Assembly: GCA_964226685.1 (NCBI GenBank)
Contig: CAXQRU010000004.1
Span: 1-19,351, forward strand
Source of the DNA: CAXQRU01 sp964226685
GTDB lineage: Bacteria; Pseudomonadota; Gammaproteobacteria; Pseudomonadales; Cellvibrionaceae
Direction: 5' to 3'
DNA: 19,351 nucleotides
Shown here: piece after piece, positions 15,492 through 19,351 of the stretch
Layout of the letters: each line of letters begins with the position of its first letter
Numbering within the stretch: position 1 is the first letter of the stretch
The notes under the pieces: model-generated
Database searches by the model: none
Seen by the model: the letters and a program-made list of their open reading frames with translations, nothing else
Told to the model about the DNA's origin: nothing
Translations under genes and position numbers: made by a program

Positions 15492-16164
15492 TATGCAACT
15501 GACCATTTTCAAGCACCAATACTCGATCTAAAGTCTTGGCTAGGCGAGTATCATGAGTCACGATGACAAAACTGGTCTTAAACTCCTCATTGAGAGTCAT
15601 CAACATTGTCCAAATAGACGCAGCTGTTGTTTCATCTAAATTGCCGGTGGGCTCATCCATTAAAACACATTGAGGACTCATTGCTAAAGATCTAGCAATC
15701 GCAACACGCTGTCTTTCACCACCAGAAAGCTGGCTTGGTTTATGTGCTGTCCTGTCAGATAAGCCAACCGCCTTCAGCAACTGTTCGCCAACTTGAGTTG
15801 CTTCCGCCCTACTTTTGCCAGCGATCAATAAAGGCATAATAGTATTTTCCAGCGCAGTAAATTCCGCCAACAAATGATGAAATTGATAGACAAAGCCTAG
15901 ATGCTGGTTACGCAGGCGACCTCTAGCATTTTCATTGAGTCCATTTAATGATTGCCCAGCCAGCATCACCGATCCTGAACTTGGGCTATCTAAGCCTCCT
16001 AGCATATTTAATAAGGTACTTTTACCCGAACCAGACACTCCCACTATGGCAACTTTTTCACCTTTAGCAATTGAGAGCGACAAATCATTTAACACATTAA
16101 CTTGCGTATTGCCCTGCTGATAGTGTTTGGACAACTGCTGACAAGACAACACCGAATCATTCAT
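15484..16164 (-). CDS. lolD: Lipoprotein-releasing ABC transporter ATP-binding protein LolD
   Basis: LolD is the cytoplasmic ATPase of LolCDE. With the start at 16164 it has 226 residues: Walker A GVSGSGKST (42-50), a Q-loop around FVYQFHHLL containing the LolD-typical FHHLL, the signature LSGGERQRVAIARSLA (from 146), Walker B VLMDEPTGNLD (Asp170, Glu171) and the His switch VIVTHD. The open frame continues 21 codons upstream to 16227, but those residues lie within lolC and do not resemble a LolD N-terminus, while MNDSVLSCQQLSKHY does. The chosen start overlaps the lolC end by 8 bp. A lolC-lolD-lolE operon is the standard arrangement. Confidence 0.96.
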   Translation of the reverse strand: MNDSVLSCQQLSKHYQQGNTQVNVLNDLSLSIAKGEKVAIVGVSGSGKSTLLNMLGGLDSPSSGSVMLAGQSLNGLNENARGRLRNQHLGFVYQFHHLLAEFTALENTIMPLLIAGKSRAEATQVGEQLLKAVGLSDRTAHKPSQLSGGERQRVAIARSLAMSPQCVLMDEPTGNLDETTAASIWTMLMTLNEEFKTSFVIVTHDTRLAKTLDRVLVLENGQLHNG

Positions 16165-17398
16165 AACGTAATACCTCTGCTGGAGCAATTTGCGCAGCTC
16201 GATAGGCGGGATAAAGCGAGGCAACAATACTCATTATCACGGCGCTCGAGGTGATAATAAGAACATCTTGCCACAATAGGGTCGATGGTATGGTAGTGAT
16301 GTAATAAGTATTAGGATCAAAGACGGCCGAATTGAAAAGCGACTCAAAATAAGCAATCAAGTCGCTGATATTAAGAGCCAGTAAACACCCTAAAACAACT
16401 CCAAAAACCACACCAATAATGCCTACAAAACTGCCCTGTGCAACAAAAATAGCCATAATATGAGAAGACTTCATACCCAGCGTTCGCAGCACTGCAATAT
16501 CTTTTCTCTTGTCAGCAACCATGAGTACCAAACTGGTGACAATATTGAGCGCGGCCACCATAATAATCACCATCAGCAATAAACTGACTAAACGCTTTTC
16601 CATTTTTACGGCTTGAAACAAACCACCCTGCGTTTGACTCCAGTCTTTAACACCTAAGCCTTCATCTAAGGTATCGGCAATCTCAGACATTAACTCACTT
16701 GCATGATAAGGGTCTGTCAACTTGAGCTGATAACCCTCTATAGATTCTCCAAGTCTTAGGAGTATTTGAGCATCCTTGATATGAATTAGAGCTAAACGCT
16801 GATCCATTTGGGCGCCAGAGTAAAAAATACCGCTGACCGTAAACCGTTTAACTCTAGGGAACACTCCCGCAGGAGTAATGGATAACTCAGGGAGGGTTGC
16901 CACGACTTTATCCCCCAGGGAAACGCCTAGCTGCTCAGCCAAGACGCCACCAAGAACAATATTAAATTCTCGAGGGGACAAGGATTGCAAAGTTCCTCGG
17001 GTCACCAAGCCGTCTATTTCAGTCACCTGTGATACCAATTCAGGCACCACCCCTTGAAGCTCAACGCTTTGAATACGCCCCTGATAACCCAGCATGGCAA
17101 AGCTGTCAGCATAGGGACTCACTGCCAGTACAGCAGGCTGCTTTTGTAACTGGGGTATTAGAGGTTGCCAATCTTCAATAGCATACTTTCCTTCGACAAA
17201 CCCATGGGGAACCACACTGAGAATTCGGCGCTTAATTTCTCCATCAAAGCCATTCATCACCGATAGCACTATAATAAGAGCCATAGTCCCCAAAGCCATC
17301 GCAATCATCGAAAACAGGCTAATAAAGGAGATAAATTGATTCTTTCGTTTGGCGCGCACATAACGCAAGCCAATGTGAAGAGATAACTTGATTGACAT
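16157..17398 (-). CDS. lolC: Lipoprotein-releasing ABC transporter permease LolC
   Basis: LolC is the permease that contacts the periplasmic carrier LolA. The 413-residue protein has an N-terminal segment HIGLRYVRAKRKNQFISFISLFSMIAMALG, a first membrane helix ending VLSVMNGFDGEIKRRIL, a periplasmic domain of about 200 residues, and three C-terminal membrane helices. It closes with PAYRAAQIAPAEVLRYE. It is the first gene of lolCDE and is divergent from the PilZ gene across 117 bases. No strong Shine-Dalgarno sequence precedes the ATG. LolC and LolE retain visible similarity at both ends, in the VLSVMNGF and AEVLRYE segments, as expected for permeases that arose by duplication. Confidence 0.93.
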   Translation of the reverse strand: MSIKLSLHIGLRYVRAKRKNQFISFISLFSMIAMALGTMALIIVLSVMNGFDGEIKRRILSVVPHGFVEGKYAIEDWQPLIPQLQKQPAVLAVSPYADSFAMLGYQGRIQSVELQGVVPELVSQVTEIDGLVTRGTLQSLSPREFNIVLGGVLAEQLGVSLGDKVVATLPELSITPAGVFPRVKRFTVSGIFYSGAQMDQRLALIHIKDAQILLRLGESIEGYQLKLTDPYHASELMSEIADTLDEGLGVKDWSQTQGGLFQAVKMEKRLVSLLLMVIIMVAALNIVTSLVLMVADKRKDIAVLRTLGMKSSHIMAIFVAQGSFVGIIGVVFGVVLGCLLALNISDLIAYFESLFNSAVFDPNTYYITTIPSTLLWQDVLIITSSAVIMSIVASLYPAYRAAQIAPAEVLRYE

Positions 17399-17515
17399 GC
17401 ACGCATTAAACGTAAAAACAAAGGGAAATACAAGTACTTATTCTTATGATAGACGTCACCAAATGCTCAGCAATTAGCTGCTACACTTATAGCATGTATT
17501 GACAAAGGTAGCGAA

Positions 17516-18085
17516 ATGAGCGATCAACGAGAGTTTTATCGCATCAAACAAAGAGCCCTATTGGAGTATCAGGTCATCAGCGTTGCTGATCTTGACCAAC
17601 ACGCTCCAGATGATTTTTTTGCGCCTTGCGAAAGCATTGAATTAATCAATAAATTCAAAAAGTTAACTGGTGAATCTTCAGTAGTACTTCAAAAGCTATC
17701 ACAACAAAACCGCTTATTGGCAGATTATCTGTATAACTTAGAAGCACGACTCGATTTGCTGGAAAAAAATGTCTTTAAGGAGAGTATGGCCGATACTCAT
17801 GCAACAGAGTATGATATTGACCTTAGTGAGGGCGGACTTTCTTTCGAGTCTGAAAAGGCACTTTACAAAGGCAGGATATTGGCGATCTCGCTAGTTTTAT
17901 TGCCCCAATATCAGCCATTGCGGATATTTTCTCAAGTAATACATCACGAAGTACTTGAGGGACGCCACTCCATAGGGTTAAAGTTTATCAACCCAACACC
18001 TGAACAATGTCAGGTTTTGGCTAAAGCGGTTATGAAAGCCCAACTAGCCAAACGAAAAAAACAAAAAACGGGAGAACAACCATGA
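17516..18085 (+). CDS. PilZ-domain protein, probable cyclic-di-GMP binder
   Basis: PilZ domains bind cyclic di-GMP through RxxxR and (D/N)xSxxG. In this 189-residue protein RIKQR is at 9-13 and DLSEGG at 102-107, followed by beta-strand segments. Both parts of the site are present, but about 85 mostly helical, polar residues separate them, where ordinary PilZ domains have about 20-30. The insert includes a stretch with coiled-coil character (about 45-85). A PilZ protein divergent from lolCDE is also found, from memory, in P. aeruginosa, so the context is conserved. The target process is unknown. AAAGG seven bases before the ATG supports the start. The stop overlaps the next ATG by four bases (ATGA). 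Confidence 0.85.
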   Translation: MSDQREFYRIKQRALLEYQVISVADLDQHAPDDFFAPCESIELINKFKKLTGESSVVLQKLSQQNRLLADYLYNLEARLDLLEKNVFKESMADTHATEYDIDLSEGGLSFESEKALYKGRILAISLVLLPQYQPLRIFSQVIHHEVLEGRHSIGLKFINPTPEQCQVLAKAVMKAQLAKRKKQKTGEQP

Positions 18086-18360
18086 AATACCTAAGCATTT
18101 TACTTTCTGTTGTACTGATGACATTTGGCCTGAGTGTTAACTCTCACGCCGAACAGGTCAAAGTCTATGCTGGCACCCAAGGAGAAAGCGTCAATAAGCC
18201 CAAAACTGGTACCAGCAAACAGCAAGTACGCAAACAATATGGTGAACCCATCAGCCAAAAGGCTGCCGTTGGCAACCCTCCAATTTCATCATGGCAATAC
18301 CCCGGCTTCACCGTGTATTTCGAATATAATCACGTCATTCACGCTGTCTCGAAACGCTAA
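18082..18360 (+). CDS. Small periplasmic protein resembling BamE/OmlA
   Basis: This 92-residue protein has a clear signal peptide, with a hydrophobic core at residues 4-18 and a likely cut after SHA at residue 23. It has no lipobox cysteine, so the mature product of about 69 residues should be soluble in the periplasm. The segment TGTSKQQVRKQYGEP, followed by a tryptophan/tyrosine pair and VYFEYNHVIHAVSKR, resembles the SmpA/OmlA (BamE-like) fold, in which a GxxxxxVxxxxGxP turn precedes a beta-sheet. The similarity is to the fold, not evidence of a role in the BAM complex, whose BamE is a lipoprotein. It is coupled to the PilZ gene by an ATGA overlap, so the two may act together. Confidence 0.75.
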   Translation: MKYLSILLSVVLMTFGLSVNSHAEQVKVYAGTQGESVNKPKTGTSKQQVRKQYGEPISQKAAVGNPPISSWQYPGFTVYFEYNHVIHAVSKR

Positions 18361-18370
18361 GCCCCTTGCT

Positions 18371-18398
18371 GGCGACCACTTTTAGACAATTGGTCGCC
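18371..18398. repeat. Perfect 8-bp inverted repeat before xseA
   Basis: GGCGACCA (18371-18378) and TGGTCGCC (18391-18398) form a GC-rich perfect stem with a 12-base loop, starting 10 bases after the stop of the small periplasmic protein gene. No T-run follows on either strand, so it is not a standard intrinsic terminator. It may terminate or stabilise the PilZ-operon transcript, or serve as an operator for xseA about 70 bases downstream. Confidence 0.4.
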
Positions 18399-18466
18399 GC
18401 ACAAAACCCTGTCAACATGCCCCAATCTGCGTTACATTAGCGCAAAATTCTAAGCTTTGAGAAACC

Positions 18467-19351
18467 ATGACTGATACGATCCTAAGTGTTAGCCAAGTGA
18501 CCACTATGGTCAAAAATCTATTAGAGATTGAACTACCCAGCCTTTGGGTGGGTGGTGAAATATCAAATCTGACGCGCCATAGTTCAGGGCATTGGTACTT
18601 TACACTCAAAGATAAACGTGCACAGCTTAAGTGTGCGATGTTTAAAAGCCGAAACAATCGAGTCAAGTTTGTGCCCCAATCCGGACAATCGGTATTGGTT
18701 CAAGGTTCTCTCAGTTTGTATGAGGCACAAGGCAGCTTCCAGTTAATTGTCGATAATATGCAGCCAGAGGGGGATGGCGCCCTACAGCTCGCCTATGAGC
18801 AACTTAAGCAAAAACTGCTTAAAGAAGGTTTGTTTGATCAATCCCGCAAACAAGTCTTACCCCGTATTGCCAACAAAATCGGGATCATCACCTCCCCTAC
18901 TGGGGCCGCCATCGCCGATATTTTATCCGTGTTAAATCGCCGTTATCCCTTGGCTCACGCGATTATCATTCCGGCTATTGTTCAAGGTTCGGAAGCGCCC
19001 AAGAGTCTCCAAAGAGCACTGGCTTTAGCTCAGCGGATTGACGACCTCGATTTGATTATTATCGGTCGAGGCGGCGGTTCTATTGAAGATCTATGGGGCT
19101 TTAATGACGAAACACTGGCAAGACAAGTTATTGCCTGTAAAATCCCGATCATCAGTGCAGTTGGGCATGAAACCGACCATACAATTTTGGACTATGTTGC
19201 CGATGTAAGAGCGCCAACACCATCAGCTAGCGCGGAATTGGCAGTGCCTGATGCTCGTGAATGGCAACAACAATTTGATGATCAACTGGAACGATTATTT
19301 CGAAGCACCACACAATACCTGAGTCAAAAATGTAAACAGGTTGAGCAGTTG
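18467..19351 (+). CDS. xseA: Exonuclease VII large subunit, 3' end outside the window
   Basis: XseA with XseB forms exonuclease VII, which degrades single-stranded DNA from both ends to short oligonucleotides and acts in mismatch repair and damage handling. An uninterrupted frame of 295 codons runs from ATG 18467 to the window edge. Residues 1-100 are the N-terminal OB-fold (LWVGGEISNLTRHSSGHWYFTLKD). The catalytic domain follows, with IGIITSPTGAAIADIL (138-153), GRGGGSIEDLWGFND (200-214) and SAVGHETDHTILDYVADVRAPTPSAS (230-255). About two thirds of the usual length is present and the C-terminal coiled-coil and tail are missing. The ribosome binding site is weak (TGAGA). It is transcribed away from the PilZ pair. 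Confidence 0.96.
   Translation, partial: MTDTILSVSQVTTMVKNLLEIELPSLWVGGEISNLTRHSSGHWYFTLKDKRAQLKCAMFKSRNNRVKFVPQSGQSVLVQGSLSLYEAQGSFQLIVDNMQPEGDGALQLAYEQLKQKLLKEGLFDQSRKQVLPRIANKIGIITSPTGAAIADILSVLNRRYPLAHAIIIPAIVQGSEAPKSLQRALALAQRIDDLDLIIIGRGGGSIEDLWGFNDETLARQVIACKIPIISAVGHETDHTILDYVADVRAPTPSASAELAVPDAREWQQQFDDQLERLFRSTTQYLSQKCKQVEQL

Noticed and set aside
18412..18666. 84-residue minus-strand frame over the start of xseA
   Set aside because: It overlaps the OB-fold coding region of xseA and does not resemble any protein.

Overview
The window looks like chromosomal DNA of a gammaproteobacterium. Three things point to the Pseudomonadales/Oceanospirillales side: a fused prephenate dehydrogenase-EPSP synthase gene, a gyrA-pheA-tyrA/aroA gene order, and the mtaD-ubiG-mupP-SDR block, which (from memory) matches the order around gyrA in Pseudomonas aeruginosa. 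Base composition is moderate to AT-leaning, so this is not Pseudomonas itself. I cannot name a genus. No rRNA, tRNA, CRISPR array, intact insertion sequence or phage gene was recognised.

Left end (1-1388): the first 8 codons of a gene running off the window on the minus strand, preceded by a two-part inverted repeat around its ribosome binding site. Then two plus-strand genes of accessory character: an unrecognised lipoprotein and a small histidine phosphatase.

Minus-strand block (1454-10662), in transcription order: gyrA, pheA, cysC, tyrA-aroA, cysD, cysN, comEA-like. The genes are tightly packed or overlapping, so most or all may be co-transcribed. Aromatic amino acid synthesis (chorismate to phenylpyruvate, prephenate to 4-hydroxyphenylpyruvate, EPSP synthase) is interleaved with sulfate activation (ATP sulfurylase CysDN and APS kinase CysC). 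A good -10 element before cysD suggests cysDN can also be transcribed separately. Between cysN and the comEA-like gene there is a perfect 10-bp hairpin. It contains the whole Shine-Dalgarno sequence of the comEA-like gene and could also end the cysDN transcript.

Plus-strand block (10844-14275): MTA/SAH deaminase, UbiG (ubiquinone O-methyltransferase), a MupP-like MurNAc-6-P phosphatase and a YciK-type short-chain dehydrogenase. The first three overlap. The last gene ends 14 bp inside the convergent lolE.

Right end (14262-19351): lolC-lolD-lolE on the minus strand, the lipoprotein-releasing ABC transporter of the inner membrane, with 8-bp overlaps at both junctions. Divergent from it are a PilZ-domain protein and a small secreted BamE/OmlA-like protein. 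The window ends inside xseA, the exonuclease VII large subunit.

Most of the window is ordinary core genome. I did not find a convincing new multi-gene system. The most interesting points are the occluded ribosome binding site with its alternative pairing before comEA, the insertion of sulfate-activation genes into the gyrA/aromatic cluster, and a methionine in the GyrA-box of gyrase.
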